A stretch of DNA of 64,000 nt, taken from NCBI RefSeq assembly GCF_003814875.1, contig NZ_RKQF01000001.1, positions 7,440,001 through 7,504,000 of the forward strand. The letters run 5' to 3'. The notes beneath the pieces are model-generated. The model made no database searches and was not told where the DNA came from. It saw nothing but the letters and a program-made list of their open reading frames with translations. Below, piece after piece: positions 14,937 through 22,382 of the stretch. Both the position numbers and the translations under genes were made by a program. Positions within the stretch are counted from its first letter, which is position 1; every line of letters begins with the position of its first letter. Source of the stretch: Streptomyces sp. Ag109_O5-1. Its GTDB lineage: Bacteria; Actinomycetota; Actinomycetes; Streptomycetales; Streptomycetaceae.

Positions 14937-15951
14937 GGACTCCGGTTTCCTCCCTGCTCAGGATGGAGATACCGGGCGTCGGCTCGGGACGCCGGCTCAG
15001 GATTTCGGCGAACGTTTCGGCGATGGCCGGGGCGTCCGGAAGCCAGCCCCACTGCCCGTTCGGATTGCACTCGATCGCCCACCAGTCCTCCGGAGCCGTC
15101 CCGTCACCGGTGAGCGCGAAGTCGAAGCAGCCGAAGACCAGCCCGAACGAGGCCAAGTAGCCGTGCAGAGCGCCCTGGACGCACTCAGGGACGGCGACGG
15201 GAGTGTGGACGAGACGGTCCCAGTCACCCCGCCGCCAGTCCAGCGCACCGTCCGGCGTGGTGATCCGCTGCGCGAAGACACGACGACCGACGACAGTGAC
15301 CCGAACATCCCCGCTCTTCGGGATCTCGGCCTGAAAGAGATGCGCGGTCACCGAGAGCGCGTCGTCCAGCGCACCGGGCTCGATCCGCTGGGCCCAGATC
15401 GCCCCGGCGCGCCCGTCCGTACCTTCCGGCAGCCCACGGAACGACTTGTAGATGACACGCTCGTACTCGACCGCGAACTTCCGCGCCTCCTCGACGTCGT
15501 TGGTGACGAGGGTCGCGGGAACACGCAGCCCGAGAGCGGCGAACCGCTGGAGCTGGGCCGGCTTGAAGTCGGCGCGGGCCACTGCGGCCGGGTGGTTGAC
15601 GTACAGCGCACCGCGCAGACCGTTGAGCACACCCCCGAGCCCATGGCGTGCCTCGGCGACAGCGAACTCCCGCTGCTGCACGGGCAGATGACGGAAACGG
15701 TCGGCGTACGGGGTGGGCCGACGACAGTAGACCGCCGTCACGGCCTCGGCATCCACCTCCCGGCTGGCAGTTCGCAACCGCCCACTCCAGGTCGAGCCAC
15801 CTTGACCGAGTCGGAACCCGAAGCGGAGCCCCGGCCCGACATCCCCCGGATCAACGCGTACGACGGTCACACCGCGCTCGTTGAGAGCCGCGACGACCCG
15901 ATCCGCGGTGACGTCCTCCAACGCGGTGAGCACCAGAACAACGGCCCCCAC
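14920..15951 (-). CDS. ATP-grasp ligase for graspetide macrocyclisation
   Basis: A 343-residue protein with the ATP-grasp fold: N-terminal VLVLTALEDVTADRVVAALNERGVTVVRVD, a central ATP-binding part with IYKSFRGLPEG, and a C-terminal metal-binding strand FGCFDFAL...WWAIECNPNGQWGWL, whose D, E and N bind Mg2+-ATP. It matches the family known as ATP-grasp ribosomal peptide maturase, which activates Asp/Glu side chains of a precursor as acyl phosphates and joins them to Thr/Ser or Lys as ester or amide crosslinks. It starts 3 bp after the precursor stop. The GTG at 15951 is used; an internal GTG five codons later is an alternative, with GGTGGGGG upstream. The neighbouring precursor and PIMT homologue make the assignment firm. 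Confidence 0.9.
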   Translation of the reverse strand: MGAVVLVLTALEDVTADRVVAALNERGVTVVRVDPGDVGPGLRFGFRLGQGGSTWSGRLRTASREVDAEAVTAVYCRRPTPYADRFRHLPVQQREFAVAEARHGLGGVLNGLRGALYVNHPAAVARADFKPAQLQRFAALGLRVPATLVTNDVEEARKFAVEYERVIYKSFRGLPEGTDGRAGAIWAQRIEPGALDDALSVTAHLFQAEIPKSGDVRVTVVGRRVFAQRITTPDGALDWRRGDWDRLVHTPVAVPECVQGALHGYLASFGLVFGCFDFALTGDGTAPEDWWAIECNPNGQWGWLPDAPAIAETFAEILSRRPEPTPGISILSREETGVHDDAK

Positions 15952-15954
15952 CGC

Positions 15955-16221
15955 TCAGTCCGACTCGTAGTCGGTCGTGTTGTCGTCCTGCGTCTGCGGC
16001 TGGGGCTGCTGCCCGTCCCCACCACCGGAGACCGAGGCCGTGCCCGTCGTCTTCGACGTCCCGTGCTTCCCCATCTCGACCACCTGACCGGCGGAGTCCC
16101 GGTAGACGGCGGTCTGCGAGGCGGCGTCCAGGACTACGGAGGCGTAGGGGGGAGGCCCTACCGGCAGCCGGTCGGTCACCAACCGCATGGCCCAGGGCAC
16201 TTGAACGGCCGTTGTCGTCAT
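15955..16221 (-). CDS. ATP-grasp-modified RiPP (graspetide) precursor
   Basis: An 88-residue precursor. The leader includes PWAMRLVTDRLP at residues 9-20, resembling the leader motif of the putative ATP-grasp target family, then PPYASVVLDAASQTAVYRDSAGQ. The C-terminal part has a Thr/Ser cluster (HGTSKTTGTASVS, residues 53-65), a Gly/Gln-rich spacer and an acidic tail (DDNTTDYESD, residues 79-88), so both donor hydroxyls and acceptor carboxylates for ester crosslinks are present. Asp69 and the tail aspartates are candidate aspartimide sites. The ATG at 16221 has GAGGAAA upstream; the upstream GTG at 16236 would add five residues and lacks a site. It is the first gene of the operon. Exact core and cleavage site are unknown. 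Confidence 0.85.
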   Translation of the reverse strand: MTTTAVQVPWAMRLVTDRLPVGPPPYASVVLDAASQTAVYRDSAGQVVEMGKHGTSKTTGTASVSGGGDGQQPQPQTQDDNTTDYESD

Positions 16222-16333
16222 GTGTTTCCTCACCAATCCTCAGCCTTCTCAAGCTGTGCCGACGTGGTGTGCTGACCTCTGCCGACGCGAGGCGATGTGA
16301 ACGCTAGGAGCATGGTGTGCGGCACAGCCAGCT

Positions 16334-16351
16334 ATGTGCATAGATGTGCAT
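16334..16351. promoter_or_regulatory. ATGTGCAT direct repeats upstream of graspetide operon
   Basis: ATGTGCAT occurs at 16334-16341 and again at 16344-16351, one helical turn apart, in the divergent promoter region between the precursor and the 86-residue gene. Downstream a small hairpin, TGCAC-TTCG-GTGCA, lies at 16420-16433. Both are candidate control elements. Confidence 0.4.
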
Positions 16352-16457
16352 GACGGGCCTCCAAGGGTTGCTTGACCACGTCATCTCCCTTGAACCTGAT
16401 GAGGTCACGTGAGGACTTGATGCACTTCGGTGCACACCATCGACGCGAAAGGCAGCC

Positions 16458-16718
16458 ATGCGCTTACAGTTCATCGGGATCGACCCGGACACCGGCAAGA
16501 ACGGGTCGCCGACAGCATGGGTGGACCTGGACAGCACGGACATCGTGATCCAGGGCTACACGGCCGACGATGAAACACGGGACCAGTGCGCGGAGAACAC
16601 AGCGCCCGGGCACGCGAAAGGCATCCCTGATCACGAGACGGTGATCCGCATCCCCGCACGCCTGGTGCCCATCCTGAGGGAGGCCTGTGATGTCGCAGAA
16701 CGTACCCAGCTTCGATGA
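16458..16718 (+). CDS. Small hypothetical protein of XRE/DUF6879 cassette
   Basis: An 86-residue soluble acidic protein starting MRLQFIGIDPDTGKNGSPTAWVD and ending with IPDHETVIRIPARLVPILREACDVAER. I recall closely similar small proteins upstream of XRE/DUF6879 genes in many Streptomyces, without known function. GAAAGG precedes the ATG by five bases. Its 3' end overlaps the DUF6879 start by 29 bp, so the two are translationally coupled. It may be a partner or target of the adjacent regulator pair. It is divergent from the graspetide operon. Confidence 0.7.
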   Translation: MRLQFIGIDPDTGKNGSPTAWVDLDSTDIVIQGYTADDETRDQCAENTAPGHAKGIPDHETVIRIPARLVPILREACDVAERTQLR

Positions 16719-17223
16719 ACTGATGGAGGCGGCACAGCACTCAGCCGTCCACCTGGAAATGCGGGACCAATACGCGGTAGGTGACGAGGCGGACGACTTC
16801 GACACGTGGCTCAGCACGGGCCGACGCGACTCCGACCCCACCTCGGAGTACTGGGCTCCCTGGGTGGACATGATCTCCCGCGCGACCGCCCGCGGAGTTG
16901 TCGTACGACGTGCTCGCATCGTCTCCGAACCGGTCACCGACTACATCCGGTACGAGCACGCCGGAACCGTCGTCAATATGCATGCCGGCGAACAAGTGCG
17001 CTGGTTGCCGCGAAGCCGAGCGGCCGACCTGATGCTTCCCGGCGCCGACCTGTGGATCTTCGACGGGAGCCGCGTCCTCTTCAACCACTTCACCGGAACC
17101 GGTGACTGGGGAGACCCGCCCATGGAGTTGAGCACCGACCCGGTCATCGTGAAGCAGTGCTCGGACGCCTTAGAAGCGGTCTGGGCGCGGGCCATCCCGC
17201 ACGACCAGTACGAGATCCACTGA
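16690..17223 (+). CDS. DUF6879-family protein
   Basis: A 177-residue protein reading VPSFDELMEAAQHSAVHLEMRDQYAV at the start and containing DMISRATARGVVVRRARIVSEPVTDYIRYEH, ADLWIFDGSRVLFNHFTGTG. These are characteristic of the DUF6879 family found next to XRE regulators in Streptomyces. No enzyme motif or membrane segment is seen. By position it resembles the partner genes of WhiJ-type regulators. The start is the ATG at 16690 (an in-frame GTG lies at 16687). It overlaps the 86-residue gene and is 23 bp from the XRE gene, so the three form one transcription unit. Confidence 0.78.
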   Translation: MSQNVPSFDELMEAAQHSAVHLEMRDQYAVGDEADDFDTWLSTGRRDSDPTSEYWAPWVDMISRATARGVVVRRARIVSEPVTDYIRYEHAGTVVNMHAGEQVRWLPRSRAADLMLPGADLWIFDGSRVLFNHFTGTGDWGDPPMELSTDPVIVKQCSDALEAVWARAIPHDQYEIH

Positions 17224-17246
17224 CAGAAGGCGCCACTGGCCAGCTC

Positions 17247-18098
17247 ATGCCCATATCTCCGTCATCCTCGGCCCAGACCGCCCGTGAGAACGTGGCACGG
17301 CAACTCCGCGATCTGAGGAGGAACGCCGGCCTGACGGTCACCGAGCTGGGCTCCCAATGCGGTTGGCACCATGCCAAGACCTCCCGAATCGAGAACGCGC
17401 GGACACCACCGTCACCCACCGACATCCGCCTCTGGTGCCGCGCGACGGAGGCCGCCGACCAGATCCCCGATCTGATCGCCGCGTCCCAACACGCGGAATC
17501 GCTCTACCGAGAGTGGCGGCAACGCGTGCGCTCCGGCCTGCGGAAGCTCCAGGACAGTTACGTGGAGCTGTACCGGTCGACGCGCCTCCTACGCATGTAC
17601 TCCCCGGTCCTGGTCCCCGGGCTCCTCCAGACCGAGGGATACGCGCGGGCGCTTCTCAGCACCAACGCCCGTCTCCTGGACGTTCCGGACGACGGAGCCG
17701 AGGCAGCTGCCGCACGCCTCCAACGCTCACAGGTCATCCACGAACCCGGACACCGCTACGTCTTCGTCATCGAGGAAGCGGTGCTCCACTACCAGCTCGG
17801 CGATGCGGATGCGATGGCCGCGCAGCTGGGCTACCTGCTGACCGCTGGCGCGCTGCCGCAGGTCTCGTTCGGCATCATTCCCATGGCGACCCGCGAGCGG
17901 GTGCTGTGGCCACAGGAGACGTTCGACGTGCACGACGACACGCTCGTCTCTGTCGAGCTGATCTCTGCCGAGGTGAACGTTACGCAGCCGTCGGAGATTG
18001 CCCTGTACGTCAAGGCCTTTGAGCAGCTGCGCAGCATGGCTGTCTACGGCAGTGAGGCACGCGGGCTGATCGTGAAAGCGATCGAAGCCCTGCGCTGA
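17247..18098 (+). CDS. XRE-family regulator with DUF5753 domain
   Basis: A 283-residue protein. Residues about 12-70 are an XRE helix-turn-helix (LRDLRRNAGLTVTELGSQCGWHHAKTSRIENARTPPS). Residues about 100-280 are the DUF5753 domain (VPGLLQTEGYARALL, FVIEEAVLHYQLG, ALPQVSFGIIPM), the layout of WhiJ-type and abaA-type Streptomyces regulators that pair with small DUF397 or similar partners. The ATG at 17247 begins MPISPSSS; in-frame upstream sequence overlaps DUF6879 and is rejected. It may govern its own cassette and possibly the divergent graspetide operon, though no direct evidence links them. Confidence 0.85.
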   Translation: MPISPSSSAQTARENVARQLRDLRRNAGLTVTELGSQCGWHHAKTSRIENARTPPSPTDIRLWCRATEAADQIPDLIAASQHAESLYREWRQRVRSGLRKLQDSYVELYRSTRLLRMYSPVLVPGLLQTEGYARALLSTNARLLDVPDDGAEAAAARLQRSQVIHEPGHRYVFVIEEAVLHYQLGDADAMAAQLGYLLTAGALPQVSFGIIPMATRERVLWPQETFDVHDDTLVSVELISAEVNVTQPSEIALYVKAFEQLRSMAVYGSEARGLIVKAIEALR

Positions 18099-18159
18099 CG
18101 CTGTAGGCCCTGAGTTGGCCACCCGTAGGGGGCCGTAAAGCCTGGGCGTATCGGCAGGC

Positions 18160-18672
18160 TCAGAGCTTGGGCTCCACCGGGAAGGGCATCTTGTCGGCCC
18201 AACTGGCCAGGGCTGCCGCCGCGATCTCGCGGGCCTCTCCGTCGACGGCAGTCTCCTCAAGGAGGGTTCGTTCGGCGTTGGGGACGGTGAGTTCGCGGTA
18301 GAACCGGAGGTCCTCGAAGCCGTTGACCGCCGAGTCCTGCCTGGTGGCGGCGTAGACGAGGCGCGAGATACGGGCCCAGTAGCAGGCAACCAGGCACATG
18401 GGACACGGCTCGCTGCTGGCGTACATCACGGCGCCCTCCATCAAGTGGCGGCCGAGTTTGCTGCCCGCAGCACGAAGAGCCATGACCTCGGCGTGCGCGG
18501 TCGGGTCACGGAGCTCGATGACCGAGCTGGTGCCCGTGCCGACGACCTCCCCGTCGATGACGACCAGGGCGCCGAACGGAGTCTTGCCCTCGTCCTCCAG
18601 GGCGTGCCGGGACAGCTCGATGGCCTGGGTGAGAAAGGCGTGGTCCGCGGGGATCTCGGGGGAGAAGGGCAC
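18160..18672 (-). CDS. Nucleoside/cytidine-type deaminase
   Basis: A 170-residue member of the zinc deaminase superfamily. HAE at residues 60-62 (TAHAEVMALR) supplies a zinc ligand and the catalytic Glu, and PCPMC at 89-93 (SEPCPMCLVACYWA) supplies the two Cys ligands. The segment TPFGALVVIDGEVVGTG is the usual strand before it, closest to guanine-deaminase/tRNA-adenosine-deaminase-like stand-alone enzymes. Hydrolytic deamination of a purine or pyrimidine base or nucleoside is expected. GGAG lies five bases before the GTG at 18672. It is the last gene of a three-gene unit with a membrane protein and an unknown protein, 40 bp after the latter. The context, in an island with restriction-like genes, leaves open either metabolism or a nucleotide-based defence role. 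Confidence 0.82.
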   Translation of the reverse strand: MPFSPEIPADHAFLTQAIELSRHALEDEGKTPFGALVVIDGEVVGTGTSSVIELRDPTAHAEVMALRAAGSKLGRHLMEGAVMYASSEPCPMCLVACYWARISRLVYAATRQDSAVNGFEDLRFYRELTVPNAERTLLEETAVDGEAREIAAAALASWADKMPFPVEPKL

Positions 18673-18712
18673 CTGGTCTCCAAAGTCTCTGGTGGGCCGC
18701 ACACGGCCGCGC

Positions 18713-19258
18713 TCACATGTAGACGGAGGGGTCGGCGTCGCCGAAGGGGCCGTCCAGGGGCATGTCGTAGCCCGTGAGGGGCGTGGTGGCGCCGACCGTA
18801 TGGATGATGTCCAGCGCCAGCCCGGCCCGCTGGTGGTCGGTCCAGTCGCCGTTGTCCAGCACTTCGACCATATCCGGGATGGGCGCCGACGACTGGTCGC
18901 CGTCGAGGATGAGGCGGTGGATCTTGGGTGCCGGACGGTCGGACGCACAGAGCAGGAGGCTGGTGGCCGACAGCCGGTGATGCCACTCCTCGAACGCCCG
19001 GTCGGCGGAGGCGGGCCGGGCAGCGGCACCGGAATCGACAGGCAGATTGTGCAGGATCACACGGTCGACGGTGAGGCCAGCGCCGCGACGCAACAGGGCG
19101 TTCATGACGGCTCGATCGATCTCATTGCGGAGACCGACGAGACCGGGTTGGAGCCACATCAGATCGCACTGCACGATGACGGCGGCCGACACCTCGCTCG
19201 ACTGGAGCGCGGCGAGGCGCTCGCGCCAGGCAGCCACGTCTATGAGCGGGTCCGTCAC
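18713..19258 (-). CDS. Hypothetical protein between membrane protein and deaminase
   Basis: A 181-residue soluble protein beginning TDPLIDVAAWRERLAALQSSEVSAAVIVQCDLMWLQPGLVG. No family or catalytic motif is recognised. It has an Asp/Glu-rich C-terminal part (DMVEVLDNGDWTDHQ...DMPLDGPFGDADPS). Its GTG start overlaps the stop codon of the membrane-protein gene as GTGA, so it is translationally coupled to it and the two products probably interact or act in fixed ratio. It is followed by the deaminase gene after 40 bp. Confidence 0.65.
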   Translation of the reverse strand: MTDPLIDVAAWRERLAALQSSEVSAAVIVQCDLMWLQPGLVGLRNEIDRAVMNALLRRGAGLTVDRVILHNLPVDSGAAARPASADRAFEEWHHRLSATSLLLCASDRPAPKIHRLILDGDQSSAPIPDMVEVLDNGDWTDHQRAGLALDIIHTVGATTPLTGYDMPLDGPFGDADPSVYM

Positions 19259-20985
19259 GTTCCCTCCCGGGTGTGCGCCCCGACCAGGGTAAGGACCTTG
19301 AGCCCCGTGACGATGGCTTCGAGTGGCCCGTTCTCGTCGGCTGCGCCGGGGAGAACACGGGCAGCCAGACCGGCCGTGGCCGTCAGGCCGGCGGAGGGAA
19401 GCGTGGCGAGGAAGCCGCGCAGCTCCGAGTCGTCCTCATCGGGCGCAAGCGGAGCCAGGCGGCACGCGACGGCGAGAATCATCGCGGCGGGCCGCTGATG
19501 CGGCTCCACGTGCGGGGCGGGCACGCGATACGTACGGCCGACCCGGCTGTGGTGCACGCGGTCACTCGCCGACCCGGCCGGAGCGGTACGGGAGAGGAGT
19601 CCGAGGAGGGCTGTACGCCCCTGATCGGCTGTGGTGAAGTAGCGATGGGCGGCGAACGTACGCAGGTAGGCGCCCAGCAGTTGATGGTCAGGGGTGAACT
19701 CGGGACGTACGAGTTCGGGCGGATGGGCGACGCGACAGTCCCGCAGGGTGGCGAGCGCGGTTACCGAGGCCAGGGCCCAGAAGTGGTCGTACTCCTCGAC
19801 GCCGCCGAAGGCCGCACGAGCCGCGTCCGCCGCCGCGGTGGTTACGGCGTCGTTGCCCCCGAACAGCGACTGGCGCAGCTGGGTGAGGATGGACGCACCG
19901 TCCCAATAGTTCCCCATGAACTTCGTGCCGGTGAGGATCTCGTACACGCCATACATGGCACTGGCCTGGTGCGCACCGTGAAACTCGGCGAAGTCGGAGC
20001 TCCACAGCAGGACTTGGAGCGGCTCGGCGAGGAGCGTGCCGAGTTCGTCGCGGTCGGTGGCGGACTTCGGGTCAGGATCGACGCAGCGCAGGATCTTCAG
20101 CCGGGCGTCGGTACTCAGAGCGACCAGCTCGCGGGCGGATCGGTTGGATGCGACCCCTCGTACGGACATCAGCAGCGCGGTGTTGGCCAGCCAAGCCAGA
20201 TAGCGGCTGAGGGCGCCGAGTGGCGGGGCGGGTTCGGGCAGGAGCCGACACAGCCGCACGACGGAATCGACCAGGGCGTGAGCACAGGTGGTCGCCTGGA
20301 TCGGATCGGCTCCGCTGACCAGGGCGGCGCGGGCGAGCCGGTGCAGGACGTCGATATGGAGGGTGATCGCGTCCTCGGCTGCGTCCACCGCTACCTCGGC
20401 CTCGACCAGTTGGTCCACGAGGTCTCTGACAGCGCTCGGATCATTGCTGGTCACGGCCTGGCTGATGGCGCCGAGGTAGGTGTTGACGATCGGGCTGTTC
20501 TCGAAGCCGTGGGATAAGGAGCCGACGCCCGCGCCTGCCTGCCCAAGTGCCTCAGCGAGCGTGCGGCACAGCAGTCGGTTACGACCGCCGACGCTGGCCA
20601 GACCGAAGAGTCGTATGAACGAGAAGATCCCGAAGATATTGGCCAGCAGGAACAGCAACGCGCCGTAGGTCGCGCTGATCCTGTTGTCGCCCAACAGGCC
20701 ACAGGCGGTGAAGAGGGCGGCGAACCAGCCAATGAGCACCCATTCCCGGAAGGCGATGTGGCTGTCTATCGCCCGTAGGGAGGGCCAGGAGCTGGCCGCG
20801 GAGAAGGTGAGCGCGAAGATCACGGCTTCGCCGGTCAGCAGCGTTGCGAAGAAGGCGATGCTGAACTGGGTGCCGGCCACGACGTCATCGGGACTGCGCG
20901 GATATCCGATCGCGACAAGCGCGAGTACGACAGCACACACGCACAGCACGATCTGCCGACGCCTCTGCACCACAGCCCCGCTCAT
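19255..20985 (-). CDS. Membrane protein with four N-terminal helices and large soluble domain
   Basis: A 576-residue protein. Four hydrophobic segments lie within the first ~135 residues (IVLCVCAVVLALVAIGY, FSIAFFATLLTGEAVIFALTF, WVLIGWFAALFTACGLL, TYGALLFLLANIFGIFSFI). The rest is a ~440-residue, mostly helical, cytoplasm-type domain with no recognised motif. The architecture is that of a membrane-anchored sensor or effector; no transporter signature is present. It is the first gene of the unit with the 181-residue protein and deaminase. The ATG-type start at 20985 (MSGAVVQRRRQ) has basic residues ahead of the first helix. Function unknown. Confidence 0.75.
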   Translation of the reverse strand: MSGAVVQRRRQIVLCVCAVVLALVAIGYPRSPDDVVAGTQFSIAFFATLLTGEAVIFALTFSAASSWPSLRAIDSHIAFREWVLIGWFAALFTACGLLGDNRISATYGALLFLLANIFGIFSFIRLFGLASVGGRNRLLCRTLAEALGQAGAGVGSLSHGFENSPIVNTYLGAISQAVTSNDPSAVRDLVDQLVEAEVAVDAAEDAITLHIDVLHRLARAALVSGADPIQATTCAHALVDSVVRLCRLLPEPAPPLGALSRYLAWLANTALLMSVRGVASNRSARELVALSTDARLKILRCVDPDPKSATDRDELGTLLAEPLQVLLWSSDFAEFHGAHQASAMYGVYEILTGTKFMGNYWDGASILTQLRQSLFGGNDAVTTAAADAARAAFGGVEEYDHFWALASVTALATLRDCRVAHPPELVRPEFTPDHQLLGAYLRTFAAHRYFTTADQGRTALLGLLSRTAPAGSASDRVHHSRVGRTYRVPAPHVEPHQRPAAMILAVACRLAPLAPDEDDSELRGFLATLPSAGLTATAGLAARVLPGAADENGPLEAIVTGLKVLTLVGAHTREGT

Positions 20986-21114
20986 TCCCCCGCGTCTCAG
21001 CCGACGCGTCCAACTCTCCCAGGGACTTGGGGTGTTGCCAACAGGGAGGTTGTTGCCCGACGGCCGGGCCTTCGGGCGTGGACGGATAAAGGACCATGCG
21101 GTAAGGGATCTGGC

Positions 21115-21333
21115 CTACTCTTTGGAAGGCCGGTGTTCGAGGAGACCATCTCGGCGCAGCGCACTTACGAAGACCCCCCAGGCGCTGTCCTGAACAGCCA
21201 AGATGGGTCCGTCGACATGCTTGGAGTCGCGTACGAGCGTGGAACCACCCGCATACGCGCACTCGACGCACTCAGTGCCACTTCCCGCGCTGTAGGAGGA
21301 CTTGAACCACTGCTGTGTCGAGGACGCGGTCAT
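21115..21333 (-). CDS. DUF397-domain protein
   Basis: A 72-residue protein with the DUF397 signature: WFKSSYSAGSGTECVECAYAGGSTLVRDSKHVDGPILAVQDSAWGVFVSALR. These proteins are encoded beside WhiJ-type XRE/DUF5753 regulators and are thought to act with or against them in Streptomyces development and antibiotic control. The start ATG shares one base with the stop of the XRE gene (TGATG), so the pair is translationally coupled in the order regulator then DUF397. Confidence 0.9.
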   Translation of the reverse strand: MTASSTQQWFKSSYSAGSGTECVECAYAGGSTLVRDSKHVDGPILAVQDSAWGVFVSALRRDGLLEHRPSKE

Positions 21334-22178
21334 CAGGGCTCCCTGCTTATACGGTCGACAAGCTCCGCCGATGAATCGAGATCGAGTGCCTGTGCGCTTA
21401 GGTATTCGAACGCCAACCTATAACGCTCCAACTCGGTTTGCTTCTCCATGAAGAGGCCGCCGCCGAGGAGGTCCATGTAGACCACGTCAAGCTCGGGACT
21501 CGGACCTCGAAGGATGGCGAAGCTGCCAACAGCCGCCGAATGTGCACCCGTTGAGAACGGCAGCACCTGGATGGTGACATGCGGTAGCTGTGACGTGGCG
21601 AGCAGGTGGTGGAGCTGCTCCCGCATCACGTCGCTCCCACCGACCTTGCGTCGTAGGGCCGCTTCATCGATCACGCACCAGATGTGCGGTGGCTCGTCCC
21701 GCTGGAGAAGTTCCTGCCTCTTCATGCGAATGTCGACCATGTGCTGTACTTCCCGCTCCCCGCACTGCACTTCGGATGCGCGGTGGACGGCCTCTGCGTA
21801 GGCTCGCGTCTGTAGGAGTCCAGGGATGTACACGGATGCGTAGTGGTCTTCGCGTACGACCTCGTCCTCAAGTGTGAGCATCAGGTTCATGGACTCAGGG
21901 ATGGGGTCCGCCAGCGACCTCCACCAGCCCTGAATCTTCGCTCCCTTCGCGAGCTCGACGAGAGCGAGGCGTTCCTCGTCGGACGCGCCGTACTCACGGC
22001 ATAGTGCGTCAACCGCAGGCCACTTGACCGTGCCTTCCTTCGTCTCGTAGCGACTGAGTGTCGCCTTCGAGATGCCGACGCGAGCGCCTGCCTCCTCAAG
22101 GGTCAGCCCCTTGAGTTCGCGAAGTCGGCGTAGGTCGGCGCCCAGTTGGCGCCGGCGAGTAGTGGGTCCGACTGGCAT
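21333..22178 (-). CDS. XRE-family regulator with DUF5753 domain (WhiJ type)
   Basis: A 281-residue protein. The XRE helix-turn-helix is near residues 12-65 (LRRLRELKGLTLEEAGARVGISKATLSRYETKEGTVKW), and DUF5753 follows (YIPGLLQTRAYAEAVHRA, WCVIDEAALRRKVGG, QLPHVTIQVLPFSTGAH). The ATG at 22178 has GAAGGGGG upstream, whereas the 42-residue upstream extension reads as promoter region. It is divergent from the GHKL-domain gene and coupled to a DUF397 gene, the classical abaA/whiJ three-component arrangement of ATPase-like protein, XRE regulator and DUF397 protein. Confidence 0.88.
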   Translation of the reverse strand: MPVGPTTRRRQLGADLRRLRELKGLTLEEAGARVGISKATLSRYETKEGTVKWPAVDALCREYGASDEERLALVELAKGAKIQGWWRSLADPIPESMNLMLTLEDEVVREDHYASVYIPGLLQTRAYAEAVHRASEVQCGEREVQHMVDIRMKRQELLQRDEPPHIWCVIDEAALRRKVGGSDVMREQLHHLLATSQLPHVTIQVLPFSTGAHSAAVGSFAILRGPSPELDVVYMDLLGGGLFMEKQTELERYRLAFEYLSAQALDLDSSAELVDRISREP

Positions 22179-22382
22179 GTGATGACCCCCTTCATGTCGA
22201 TCCATCAGATCGTCCTGGCCGCCCGGCCGTGACGGCAAGACAGGGTGCGCCGGGGGCGCGCGATCACCATCCGCGCTCCCATGAGCACGAGATGAGAGTT
22301 CCATTTTGAGAGTTCCAATGCAACTCTGGATGTGGAATCAACTGCGCACAGCAACTGAACGCCTCGTGTTGGGAGTTGAGCT

